DNA of 29,567 bases, taken from the NCBI GenBank assembly GCA_964393895.1, contig CAYMWP010000047.1, positions 1-29,567 of the forward strand, written 5' to 3'. A program made the translations under genes and the position numbers. The stretch is from B4-G1 sp964393895. GTDB taxonomy: Bacteria; Chloroflexota; Anaerolineae; B4-G1. Shown here piece after piece: positions 13,531-21,770 of this stretch. Position 1 is the stretch's first letter. Each line of letters starts with the position of its first letter. Below the pieces are notes generated by a model. It was not told the DNA's origin. It saw only the letters and a list, made by a program, of their open reading frames with translations, and did no database searches.

Positions 13531-14827
13531 ATACTCTCCTTTTTCTTGCTCGTTGGTTTCTTTCGTGGCGGTCCAGGTGAGCCGGCTCCAGGACAGACAC
13601 CTCGCCGCTAAAGAGACGCTCGAGGCCCACTTGAGGTTGGTCCAGGCCGCGCTGCTTTCGCTCCTTGCATATTTGACACTGCTCAGGGCAGCCGCTGGGG
13701 CCGGTATCCTCGGGCTCCAAGTAGCGGGCGATGGCACCTTCATAGTTTCTAAAAATTGTCATACGTTCGCTCCTGCTCACGATATAGCAGGGATCAATGG
13801 GGGTCTTTCCCACCCCGCCGCCGACGTCCTTGATGTATCGAGGCACTGCAAAGCCGGTGGTATGGCCCCATAGATGCTCAATGATCTCGATCCCTTTGCC
13901 AATCGAGGTGCGGAAATGACCAATGCCCTGCGACAGATCACATTGATAGATATAGTAGGGGCGAACCCGATTATGCACCAGGCGTTGAACCAGTTCCTTC
14001 ATAATGTAGGGACAATCGTTGACACCTTTGAGCAGCACGCTCTGGTTGCCCAGAACGATGCCGTTATCTGCCAGTTTGGCCAGCGCCTGTCGAGATTCGG
14101 GCGTCACCTCCCGGGGATGGTTAAAGTGGGTGTTGAGCCAAACCGGCTGATATTTCTTCATCATGGTCACCAATTCGTCAGTGATCCGCTGAGGCATCAC
14201 CACCGGCACGGCCGACCCGTAGCGCACAATCTCGACGTGCGGTATCTCGTGCAGTCGGGCCACGATGTATTCCAGCTTTTCGGTCGCAAAGGTCAATGGG
14301 TCGCCGCCACTCAACAAGACGTCACGAACGGGCCGGGTCTCCCGAACGTAAGCGATCATCTCGTCAATCCGAGATTGAGGGAGCGGTTGGTCTGTCTCGC
14401 CGGCCATCCGGCGTCGGGTACAGTGACGGCAGTACATCGAGCATTGGTCGGTGACCAGGAACAGCACACGATCGGGGTAGCGGTGGGTCAGTCCCGGCAC
14501 AGGAGAGTCGACGTCCTCGGCCAAGGGGTCCACCAGGTCTTCGTCCCGGATCTGCGTCTCGAACATTGTCGGGACCGCCCGCATCCGGATGGGGCAGGCC
14601 GCGTCATCCGGGTCCATCAAACTGGCATAGTAGGGGGTGATGGACATGCGCAAGGTGTTCAGTGATTCTTCAACGACCTGTTTTTCCTGGTCTGTCAGGT
14701 TGATCACCTGGCTCAACTGATCAACGGTCGTGATCCGGTGGGCAATCTGCCAATGCCAATCGTTCCATTGGGCCTCATCCACGTCCTTCCACAGCGGGAT
14801 GCTTTGATAGCGCCGTCTTTCGGTCAT
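13523..14827 (-). CDS. kamA: Lysine 2,3-aminomutase
   Basis: A 434-residue radical-SAM, PLP-dependent enzyme turning L-lysine into L-beta-lysine. The radical-SAM cluster cysteines are Cys129, 133 and 136 (CSMYCRHC), with GGDP at 174-177 for SAM and Lys341 (GGGVGKTPI) for PLP. Asp297 (QCDLSQGIGHFR) and Asp334 (IKDVGGGVGK) align with the two aspartates that hold the epsilon-amino group in the Clostridium subterminale enzyme, at a constant offset of four, so lysine rather than glutamate is the expected substrate. Cys272, 380, 384 and 387 are likely zinc ligands. The PLP loop reads DVGGGVGK where the clostridial enzyme has DAPGGGGK. The ATG at 14827 follows AAGGAG; a TTG two codons earlier is too close to it. 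It lies between CoA-transferase beta and thiolase. Confidence 0.94.
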   Translation of the reverse strand: MTERRRYQSIPLWKDVDEAQWNDWHWQIAHRITTVDQLSQVINLTDQEKQVVEESLNTLRMSITPYYASLMDPDDAACPIRMRAVPTMFETQIRDEDLVDPLAEDVDSPVPGLTHRYPDRVLFLVTDQCSMYCRHCTRRRMAGETDQPLPQSRIDEMIAYVRETRPVRDVLLSGGDPLTFATEKLEYIVARLHEIPHVEIVRYGSAVPVVMPQRITDELVTMMKKYQPVWLNTHFNHPREVTPESRQALAKLADNGIVLGNQSVLLKGVNDCPYIMKELVQRLVHNRVRPYYIYQCDLSQGIGHFRTSIGKGIEIIEHLWGHTTGFAVPRYIKDVGGGVGKTPIDPCYIVSRSERMTIFRNYEGAIARYLEPEDTGPSGCPEQCQICKERKQRGLDQPQVGLERLFSGEVSVLEPAHLDRHERNQRARKRRVYD

Positions 14828-14839
14828 TCCCAAATCTCC

Positions 14840-15619
14840 TTAACGATATAATCCCTGCGGATCCAATATTTCCCGCAGCAAGTGTAGCTCCTCATCTGCC
14901 GGGACATCGGTTTCTCCCAGATTGGGGGATACTTGCAGGTCCCATCCCACATTTTCTAGCACCTCGGTCAGTTCGACGCCGGGGTGAAGGCTGTGCAATG
15001 TCATCTCGCCCGGGTGTGGTTTACCCGCTGTGGTCTGGTCAAATTTGAATACGCATTTATCGGTGACGACCAGCCGAGGACCGCTGCCGGGAATTCCCAG
15101 CGCGGCCCGCTCATTCCCGCCCCCCAAATGTCCGGGACTGGTGATAAAATCGAGTTGCTCGACAAAGGCCCGTCGCTTGAGCCGCATAATCACAAAGATT
15201 TGTTGGGCGTTGATAGCGATCTCGCACGCCCCGCCGCTGCCCGGCAGGCGGACCTTGGGGTGCGCCCAATCACCGATGACGGTGGTGTTCAAGTTGCCAA
15301 AGCGATCGATCTGTGCACCGCCCAGGAAGGCAACCTCCACGCGCCCGCCTTGCAAGTACAGTCCAAAAAGATCGGCCATCGAACAGACCGACGTCGCGCC
15401 GCTGATGAGGGTCGGGTCGCCGATGGAGAGAGGGAGACGAGCCGGGCGAGCGCCATACACGCCGCTCTCATAGATAAGCTCCATCTCTGGGGCCACCGTC
15501 CGTCGCGCCAGGTTGCAGGCGCTGTTGGGCAGCCCCACGCCGACGAACACAGTGCGCACACCGGCCAATGCGCGGGCCGCTGCTACAATCATCATTTCAG
15601 AGGGGGTATAATTAATCAT
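14840..15619 (-). CDS. CoA-transferase family I, beta subunit
   Basis: A 259-residue subunit starting MINYTPSEMM at 15619, after GGAG. It resembles glutaconate CoA-transferase subunit B and 3-oxoacid CoA-transferase beta chains: VGVGLPNSACNLAR, then Glu51 in YESGVYGARP, which aligns with the glutamate that forms the CoA thioester, then FLGGAQIDRFGNLNTTVIG and LPGSGGACEI. A longer frame upstream is repeat DNA. It pairs with the alpha subunit gene upstream (76-base gap holding an inverted repeat) and is followed 12 bases later by kamA. The likely task is moving CoA between a carboxylate, such as a 3-oxo acid, and an acyl-CoA. A ring-opening hydrolase role, as in IpdAB, is a less likely alternative. 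Confidence 0.88.
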   Translation of the reverse strand: MINYTPSEMMIVAAARALAGVRTVFVGVGLPNSACNLARRTVAPEMELIYESGVYGARPARLPLSIGDPTLISGATSVCSMADLFGLYLQGGRVEVAFLGGAQIDRFGNLNTTVIGDWAHPKVRLPGSGGACEIAINAQQIFVIMRLKRRAFVEQLDFITSPGHLGGGNERAALGIPGSGPRLVVTDKCVFKFDQTTAGKPHPGEMTLHSLHPGVELTEVLENVGWDLQVSPNLGETDVPADEELHLLREILDPQGLYR

Positions 15620-15631
15620 AAATTCTCCATT

Positions 15632-15698
15632 TGACCACGAAGGACACCAAGTACACAAAGGTGTACACACGTTTTTTCCTTCGTGTCTTTTGTGGTCA
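15632..15698. repeat. Inverted repeat between CoA-transferase genes, includes a stop codon
   Basis: TGACCACGAAGGACACCAAG (from 15632) is matched by a near reverse complement ending TGTGGTCA at 15698, with GTACAC/GTGTAC inside. Its right arm contains the TGA stop of the alpha subunit. It is of the same ACCACGAAGGACAC type as the repeat near 8802-8861. In the mRNA it could form a stem between the two subunit genes. Confidence 0.65.
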
Positions 15699-16613
15699 CT
15701 TGTACGCTCCATAATTCACTGTCATAGTCAGCGCTTCTCCAGAGGCCAACCGCTCCCACGTCTCTGGTCCCATCTTTTCGACGTACTCTGTCCGGCTCTG
15801 CACGCCGTACACCCACTCGTCCAGCCAGGCTTGTGTAGCCTGTTCGTCCCGGCTGACTTTGTCCCAGCGCAGATAGAACTCGTTATCGCGGTCATGGTAG
15901 CCTTGTACGTAAGAAGGATGCGTGCCATACGGCTCACAAACCACCGCATCTACGATCAAACTGGGGATGATGGCGCGGTTTGGGTCGGAGCGGATGACGG
16001 CTTCCTCCACGATCTCTTCCACGACGACGATGACGCGCTCGGCCGCAAAAGCGGCTTCCTTTTGCACCCCCAGCAGGCCCCACAGGTGAGTGTTCCCCTC
16101 CCGGTCGGCCCGTTGGGCGTGGATGATGGCGACGTCCGGGTTGAGGGGAGGCACAACGGCGATGGATTCGTCTCCGTAAGGGCTTTCGACAGAGCGGATG
16201 CGCGGGTTGACCTTGGACAGATCGCTCCCTGTGTAGGAACGCAGGGGGAAGAACGGCAAGCGATAGGCCCCCGCCAGGTACCGCCCCACCATCCCAAAGT
16301 GGGAATACTCTTCCAGTTCAATGGGATGGGGTATACCTTGCTCGACCGCCCGGCGGACGCAATGCAGAGAGCCGACGCCCGGATTGCCCAGGTAGGAGAA
16401 AACCATCTTGCGGGCACATCCGGCCGCGATCATCTGGTCATAGATCAAATCGGGCGTCATGCGGCACAGGGTCAGGTCGCGGCGGCCCTGGCGCATGATC
16501 TCGTGGGCGGCGGCAAAACAGATGCAGGCGGTAAAGCCCTCAATGGCTATCGTGTCGCCATCGTGAACGTGGGCGGCGATAGCCTCGCGCATACTCGTCA
16601 ATTTATCAGCCAT
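15696..16613 (-). CDS. CoA-transferase family I, alpha subunit
   Basis: A 305-residue partner of the following beta subunit. It begins MADKLTSMREAI at 16613, has the GDTIAIEGF start of family I alpha chains, the GNPGVGS segment, the long middle HPIELEEYSHFGMVGRYLAGAYRLPFFPLRS, and PDVAIIHAQRADREGNTHLWG. This longer form is closest to glutaconate CoA-transferase A and related subunits. The ATG overlaps the stop of the upstream aminotransferase by eight bases (ATGGCTGA), giving coupled translation. The alpha chain carries most of the CoA and substrate pocket, while the catalytic glutamate is in beta. The TGA stop lies within the inverted repeat. The exact acid substrate is unknown. Confidence 0.88.
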   Translation of the reverse strand: MADKLTSMREAIAAHVHDGDTIAIEGFTACICFAAAHEIMRQGRRDLTLCRMTPDLIYDQMIAAGCARKMVFSYLGNPGVGSLHCVRRAVEQGIPHPIELEEYSHFGMVGRYLAGAYRLPFFPLRSYTGSDLSKVNPRIRSVESPYGDESIAVVPPLNPDVAIIHAQRADREGNTHLWGLLGVQKEAAFAAERVIVVVEEIVEEAVIRSDPNRAIIPSLIVDAVVCEPYGTHPSYVQGYHDRDNEFYLRWDKVSRDEQATQAWLDEWVYGVQSRTEYVEKMGPETWERLASGEALTMTVNYGAYK

Positions 16614-17922
16614 TCTCCACTCCTGCAATGGCGGCCTCGAAAACTCGAAGCGCCACGTCCGCCTCCTCCCGCGTGACCACCAGCGGCGGCGACAGACGAA
16701 TGGCCTTGTCTCCGCACTCTAACGCGATGAGACCGCGTCGGAAGCAGTGTTCGGCCACACCTGCGGCCTGCTCGCCGGTCTGGAATTCAACGCCGATCAT
16801 CAACCCCAGACCACGCACGTCGGCCACGATGGGGTGCTCGGCCTGTAGCGCGGCCAGACGTTCCAGCAGGTAGTCGCCGATCTTGACAGCGTTGTCCATC
16901 AGTCCTTCCTCCAGTAGAGCGATGGTCTCCAACGCTGCCGCGCAGGCCACCGGGTTGCCGCCGAACGTGCTCCCGTGCGCGCCCTTCGCCCAGGTCATCA
17001 GTTCCGCCCTGGCCATAAAGGCCCCCAGCGGCATACCGGAGGCGATGCCCTTGGCCACGGTGATAATGTCGGGCGTCACGCCAAAGTGCTCGAACGAGAA
17101 CATTTTGCCCGTGCGCCCCATCCCGGCCTGTATCTCGTCGGCGATGAGCAGGATACCGTACCGGTCGCAGAGAGCGCGCAGGGCCGGCAGCCAGTCGGAC
17201 GGCGGCACCACGTAGCCTCCCTCGCCCTGTACCGGCTCGACGATGATGGCCGCCACGTCCTCCGGCGGCGCGATACGGGCAAATATCTCCTGTTCAATAT
17301 AGTCCACACAGGCCAGGCCGCACTCGGGATAGCTCTGGTTGTAATGGCAGTTGAAACAGTTACCATAGGGAACGTGAGTCACACCGGAAAGTAGTGGGCC
17401 AAAATGACGGCGATATTTGGGTTTGCTGGCCGTCAGCGAGATGGTGCCCAGCGTCCGGCCGTGGAACGCTCCCAGGAAGGCGATGAAGCGGTGCCGTCCG
17501 GTGGCGTAGCGGGCCAGTTTGAGCGCGCCCTCCACCGCCTCGGCCCCCGAGTTGGAAAGAAAAGCCTGCCAATCGTCCGCTCCTGGAGCAAGGGAAGTCA
17601 GTTTCTCTGCCAGTTGGGCATAGACGGGATAGTAAAAGTCGGCACCGCAGAGGTGGATAAGGCGAGCGGCTTGCTCCTGGATCGCCTTGACGACTCGAGG
17701 GTGGCAGTGCCCGGTGGAGCAGACGGCGATACCGGCCGCAAAATCGAGGAACCGGTTGCCGTCCACGTCGGTGACGAGGCAGCCTTGTGCGCTCTCGGCC
17801 ACCAACGGGTAGGCGCGTGGCAGTGACGGCGAGACCACCTGTTGATCCGTTTCGATAAGCGCCCGAGCCTTGGGGCCGGGCAGATCGGTAATGATTTGTG
17901 GTGTGGCGTTTTTCAGGTTCAA
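16606..17922 (-). CDS. Class-III aminotransferase (4-aminobutyrate aminotransferase-like), first gene of kamA cluster
   Basis: A 438-residue PLP enzyme, closest in pattern to 4-aminobutyrate/acetylornithine aminotransferases: NSGAEAVEGALKLAR, AFHGRTLGTISLTASKPKYR, EPVQGEGGYVVPP, Asp262 in IADEIQAGMGRTG and PLP Lys291 in TVAKGIASGMPLGA. A four-cysteine loop (Cys189, 192, 201, 205) has the same CX2CX8CX3C spacing as the other aminotransferase here. The start is a TTG at 17922, supported by AGGAG six bases before it; the next in-frame ATG is deep inside. It heads the six-gene cluster after a region with two palindromes. Likely donor: 4-aminobutyrate or another omega-amino acid; precise specificity is inferred. 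Confidence 0.9.
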   Translation of the reverse strand: MNLKNATPQIITDLPGPKARALIETDQQVVSPSLPRAYPLVAESAQGCLVTDVDGNRFLDFAAGIAVCSTGHCHPRVVKAIQEQAARLIHLCGADFYYPVYAQLAEKLTSLAPGADDWQAFLSNSGAEAVEGALKLARYATGRHRFIAFLGAFHGRTLGTISLTASKPKYRRHFGPLLSGVTHVPYGNCFNCHYNQSYPECGLACVDYIEQEIFARIAPPEDVAAIIVEPVQGEGGYVVPPSDWLPALRALCDRYGILLIADEIQAGMGRTGKMFSFEHFGVTPDIITVAKGIASGMPLGAFMARAELMTWAKGAHGSTFGGNPVACAAALETIALLEEGLMDNAVKIGDYLLERLAALQAEHPIVADVRGLGLMIGVEFQTGEQAAGVAEHCFRRGLIALECGDKAIRLSPPLVVTREEADVALRVFEAAIAGVENG

Positions 17923-17958
17923 TTTTCTCTCCTTTGTGCTTTCAAAAAGTGATGCGGG

Positions 17959-18031
17959 TAGGGTGGAATGCCATTCCGACCGTCTCTTCTCAAAAAGTTG
18001 GGGGAAAAGTAGGGCGGAATGCCATTCCGCC
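17959..18031. repeat. Paired GGAATGCCATTCC palindromes between rocB-like gene and kamA cluster
   Basis: GGCGGAATGCCATTCCGCC (18013-18031) is a perfect palindrome with a single-base centre. A variant with GGGTGG..CCGACC flanks lies at 17961-17981. On the minus strand the first is followed by CTACTTTTCCCC, so it could terminate the peptidase transcript. The two copies share a preceding AAAAGT and the TAGGG(C/T)GG approach, so they look like a duplicated repeat unit. No clear promoter was found here for the cluster. Confidence 0.65.
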
Positions 18032-18046
18032 TTACATTACCCCGGC

Positions 18047-19846
18047 CTACGTTGAGGCCCCAAGTACGCGCAAGACGACGTTATGAATCAATTCCGGAAC
18101 CGTTTCAAAAGAATACGGCATATAGACGCGCTCCCCCTTCCCGTGGGCCTCTTTCCCCCACGGGCCTATGTTGGCTACATCGCAGTTCAATTCGTGAATC
18201 AGATCAAAGGGAACGGTGAAATACTCGCGTCGCGCCGGATGTCGTTGATCCGCTTCCTGGGGGACGCCATCGTCTCTGTCTCGCCACAGGGGAAAGTTCT
18301 CTTTGAGCGTCGGGAGGCTTTGGTATACTGCCTTGTCCACTTTCATATAACTGATGTCAGAGACATACGGGTAAAATCCCCTGAATTGGATATCCCCGTA
18401 TCGCCCACTGCCTACCTCGGCGGCTATCGCCCTATTCAACTGAGATTCGCTATCCCCACGGATGGGTGGAAAGTACGGAGGCGCGAAATAGATCAGCACC
18501 GCCGGTTTTCCCAAATCAAAGACGCCCTCTCGACCGGCAATTTCCACCAACGTTTTGACGATGGACACACTGCGCTCCCGGCTGTCCAGCCCCGCCAACT
18601 GGCTGTTATCTATGAGAAAGTCGCGTTCTTCCTGCGACAATTGGCTCAATATGCGTTCGGCTCTCAGGATATAACCAAAGGCCCGCTCTTCCAGTTCTTG
18701 TTCCAGCGCAACGCGGCCCAGCTTTGCGGCGACAGCCTGGTAGAGTTGCTGATAGGTCCATACCCGCCCGCCCAGGTCGTCAATCGGCACACTGCTGTTC
18801 TGACGCTCGGCGTACTTGCTCCATTGAACGACCCGCCGGTGGTTGGCCTTGCTGAGCGCGCGTTGCGCCAGAGCGACCATTTTGACCAGGACATCGTGAG
18901 GGGTCCAACTGTGGACCAGGCAGCTACAATGAATGACCGTCGAGATGGGGGTCTGGGCGTCGTAGCGGGCTTTGAAATCTCGCTGTTTCTGGGTCAGCGG
19001 CGGAACCGTGATCTCTCCATCCGCCTCGTCGCACAGCGCCACGTTCAAGTTCGTTTCCTGGATCAGGTTAGCGGCGATGAGATTGGCATCCAGGCCGCGA
19101 AAGGCCTCGCCCACGTGGGTCTCGCACCCGCGGACGTAAAAGCAGCACAACATCTTGCCTATCGTTCCCCGGTAAATATAGCGCCTGTCGTCGCCCGGCT
19201 CGCGTGGCGCGGTATAATCCGAGTTGATGATGCCCACATAGTCCAGGTGGTGCGTCGCCCCAAGCTTGACCAGTCTCTCGACGGCGGCCATCGTCCCGGC
19301 CGACTCGACCTCTTCGTCGGGCGTGGCAATCATAATCACGTTGCCGCGGAGTGTATCCCTGGACTCGGCCAGCGCCCCCATCACGGCGATCTGAGCCGCG
19401 ACGCCGCTCTTCATGTCGAAACTGCCCCGTCCAAACATCCACTGCCGGCTGCCGGCGTCGAGGAGGCACTCGTCCTCGGTATCCGGGTTCTTCTCGTACC
19501 GTTCCAGCAGGGCGTCTTGCAGGGCCTGGGGATCGAACGGGTCCACGTCAGCGCCATAGTCTTGGACGCCGGCGACGTCCAGGTGGCCCAGCAGAATCAC
19601 GGTAGGGATTTTATCGGCATCCGGCGGAAAGGCGCGGCCCTCTACCATCGCCCAGACGATCTTGCGCCCATCGCCCGCTATCTCCCAGTAGGCGGGCGAC
19701 AGTCCCCGTTCTGCCAGAGCGCCGTGGATCTCGGCAGCGCACGCGTTCTCGCCCGTCACGCTGGGGCTGATGCTGTTGATTTGGACCAGCCGGGCCGTGA
19801 TGGCTTTGACCTCATCGTACCACTTTTTGTTGGGATTTTCTGACAT
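18047..19846 (-). CDS. M20 family peptidase, RocB-like
   Basis: A 599-residue zinc metallopeptidase-fold protein. The motifs are LLGHLDVAG (His88, Asp90), FGRGSFDMKSG (Asp144, bridging metal), and ATPDEEVESAG (Glu178 as catalytic base, Glu179 as metal ligand). The length and the late segments (APPYFPPI, VSDISYMKVD, NIGPWGKEAHGKGERV) match the RocB type (about 550-600 residues) named from the arginine-utilisation locus of Bacillus; RocB has no proven reaction but M20 members split amide bonds or deacylate amino acids. Soluble, no signal peptide. It starts 42 bases after the aldehyde oxidoreductase stop, with only a weak AGGG before the ATG. It could act as a deacylase in amino acid breakdown. 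Confidence 0.85.
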   Translation of the reverse strand: MSENPNKKWYDEVKAITARLVQINSISPSVTGENACAAEIHGALAERGLSPAYWEIAGDGRKIVWAMVEGRAFPPDADKIPTVILLGHLDVAGVQDYGADVDPFDPQALQDALLERYEKNPDTEDECLLDAGSRQWMFGRGSFDMKSGVAAQIAVMGALAESRDTLRGNVIMIATPDEEVESAGTMAAVERLVKLGATHHLDYVGIINSDYTAPREPGDDRRYIYRGTIGKMLCCFYVRGCETHVGEAFRGLDANLIAANLIQETNLNVALCDEADGEITVPPLTQKQRDFKARYDAQTPISTVIHCSCLVHSWTPHDVLVKMVALAQRALSKANHRRVVQWSKYAERQNSSVPIDDLGGRVWTYQQLYQAVAAKLGRVALEQELEERAFGYILRAERILSQLSQEERDFLIDNSQLAGLDSRERSVSIVKTLVEIAGREGVFDLGKPAVLIYFAPPYFPPIRGDSESQLNRAIAAEVGSGRYGDIQFRGFYPYVSDISYMKVDKAVYQSLPTLKENFPLWRDRDDGVPQEADQRHPARREYFTVPFDLIHELNCDVANIGPWGKEAHGKGERVYMPYSFETVPELIHNVVLRVLGAST

Positions 19847-19888
19847 TGGCAGCCCTAGTGCTTGATATCGCCGGACGTTTGAACGCCT

Positions 19889-21718
19889 TTAGCGTGCGAT
19901 TTGCAGCTCTTTCAGCTTGGCATCGGTGGGCACGCCGTTCTTGTCCCAGCCACGCAGTTGATAAAACTCGGGCAGCATCACGTCCAGCTCGACCACGTGT
20001 CCTTTGGCCGGGCCGTCGGGCATCGGCTCCTCCAGCATGCGCCTGGGCAGGGTATCCTCCGCTCTGGTGAAACCCGCTTTGAGCAGGAACAAGCGCTCCA
20101 AATTATAGACGCGCTCCGCCGCCTGGAGCAAGGTCTCCTCGGTGTAGCCCGCGCCCGTGGCATAGTTCATCAGTTTGGTCAGCCGGGTAGGCCGCAAGTC
20201 CATGTTCTGCTCGAACAGGTAACGCACGCTCAAAAAGACGCACAGACCGGCGGCGTCAATCAAGGCAAAGATATCCTCAAAATACTTGATCAGGCGCGGC
20301 TTGTCCTTGATGGTCAGAGGGTCGAGTTTCTCAGGGACGCCAAACACCTCGGCGTAGGCGATATCGCCAGCCATGTGAGAAGCGCCGATGTTGGACGTGG
20401 CATAGAGCAGGCCCATCCCCTTGGCTCCACGCGGGTCATAGCCCGGAAATTCCTGTTTCTTGGCCGTGATAGAGAATTCGGGGTGGCCATACTTTTCAGC
20501 CAGGCGATAGCTGCCTTCGGCCAGCAAATCGCCAAAACCCTCTCGATAGGCCGTCTTTGTGACCAGGTCAATCACCGCGTCGGCGTCGCCGAAATTGAGG
20601 GGCCGGCCCACGTCACTCTCCGGCAAAATGCCCTTTTCGTACAATTCCATCGCGCAGGCAATCGTCATCCCGACGGAAATGGTGTCCATCCCCAGCTCGT
20701 TGCACAAGTAATTTGCCTTGGTAACCGCCGCCATGTTGCCGATTCCGCAACCGCTGCCAAACGCGGCAATGGTTTCGTACTCTGGGCCCTCTCCCTCGCC
20801 GCCATAGACCGGATCGTCCACCCGCGTGTCGCGCCCGCAGGCAATGGGACAGCCGTAGCATGGCTTGGCCCGGACCAGGTACTTTTCCGTGAGCACCTCG
20901 CCCGTGATGCCCTCTACCCCTTCGAACACGCCGCTCTGAAAGTTGCGGGTGGGCAGGATGCCGACCTCGTTGGTCACGATGGGCACATAGGCCGTGCCGT
21001 ATTCCCGCAGCGATGCCCCCTTTTTTACGTCCGCGTTGACCTGGCTCCTCACCAGCTTGCACAGATCCTTCATTTGCTCGGGTTCCGCCAGGGGGACCTT
21101 TTGCGTCCCGCGCACGACCACGGCCTTGATGTTCTTGCTGCCCATCACGGCGCCCACGCCGGAGCGGCCCGCTGCCCGATGCTTGTCGTTCATGATGCTG
21201 GCGACCTTGACCAGGTTCTCGCCGGCCGGCCCGATACAGGCTATCTTGGCCTTGGCGTCGGTCTCTTCCAGCAGGGCATCCTCGGTCTCGTGGACCGTCT
21301 TGCCCCACAGGTGCTCCGCCGAACGGATCTTGACCTGGTCGTCGTTGACCCACAGGTAGACCGGCTCCTCAGCCCGCCCCTCAAAGATGAACATGTCAAA
21401 GCCCGTGCGTTTCATCTCGGTCGGGAACACACCGCCCGAGTTGGAGCAGGCCAGCGCGCCGGTGAGAGGCGCTTTGGTGACCACCATATAGCGGTTGCCG
21501 GTCGGGGCCGGCGTGCCCGTCAGCGGTCCGTTCGCAAAAAAGAGCTTGTTCTCCGGGGCCAGTGGGTCCACGGTCGGGTCCACCTCGTCGTAGAGGTACT
21601 TTATCGCCCACCCCCGGCCGCCGATGAAATATTGCGCCGTCTGGGGGTCTACGTCCTCCACAGAGACCTCTTGGTCGGTCAAATTTACTCTCAGGATTTT
21701 GCCGTGCCATCCAAACAT
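19889..21718 (-). CDS. aor: Aldehyde:ferredoxin oxidoreductase (tungsten)
   Basis: A 609-residue AOR family enzyme that oxidises an aldehyde to the acid and reduces ferredoxin. It starts MFGWHGKILRVNL at 21718, eight bases after AGGAGGT. Cys287, 290 and 294 (CYGCPIAC) and Cys493 (DAAGLC) match the four cysteines of the [4Fe-4S] cluster in the Pyrococcus furiosus enzyme (288, 291, 295, 494), and FIGGRGWAIKYLYDEV, GRSGVGAVMGSKNIKAV bind the pterin. Full length. A MoaD/ThiS-like carrier gene lies 52 bases upstream, consistent with making the bis-pterin tungsten cofactor. Likely substrates are aldehydes from amino acid breakdown; succinate semialdehyde or an aminoadipate semialdehyde is possible from context but unproven. 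Confidence 0.94.
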   Translation of the reverse strand: MFGWHGKILRVNLTDQEVSVEDVDPQTAQYFIGGRGWAIKYLYDEVDPTVDPLAPENKLFFANGPLTGTPAPTGNRYMVVTKAPLTGALACSNSGGVFPTEMKRTGFDMFIFEGRAEEPVYLWVNDDQVKIRSAEHLWGKTVHETEDALLEETDAKAKIACIGPAGENLVKVASIMNDKHRAAGRSGVGAVMGSKNIKAVVVRGTQKVPLAEPEQMKDLCKLVRSQVNADVKKGASLREYGTAYVPIVTNEVGILPTRNFQSGVFEGVEGITGEVLTEKYLVRAKPCYGCPIACGRDTRVDDPVYGGEGEGPEYETIAAFGSGCGIGNMAAVTKANYLCNELGMDTISVGMTIACAMELYEKGILPESDVGRPLNFGDADAVIDLVTKTAYREGFGDLLAEGSYRLAEKYGHPEFSITAKKQEFPGYDPRGAKGMGLLYATSNIGASHMAGDIAYAEVFGVPEKLDPLTIKDKPRLIKYFEDIFALIDAAGLCVFLSVRYLFEQNMDLRPTRLTKLMNYATGAGYTEETLLQAAERVYNLERLFLLKAGFTRAEDTLPRRMLEEPMPDGPAKGHVVELDVMLPEFYQLRGWDKNGVPTDAKLKELQIAR

Positions 21719-21770
21719 AACGTTCTACCTCCTATTTGATTCCGTTCTACTCTCAATCTGTTGTTGTACC

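Noticed and set aside
13531..13743. N-terminal extension of the thiolase
   Set aside because: This part is the end of kamA in another frame; MTDIVIASAV at 13530 with AGGAG is the family start.
15620..15712. N-terminal extension of the CoA-transferase beta subunit
   Set aside because: It translates an inverted repeat; MINYTPSEMM with GGAG is the natural start.
18083..19843. 586-codon open frame on the plus strand opposite the RocB-like gene
   Set aside because: It is a mirror of a clear M20 peptidase with metal motifs; the plus-strand product has no recognisable domain, and long antisense frames are common in GC-rich DNA.
19901..21739. 612-codon open frame on the plus strand opposite the AOR gene
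   Set aside because: The minus strand encodes a full AOR with all cluster cysteines; the antisense frame has no family features.
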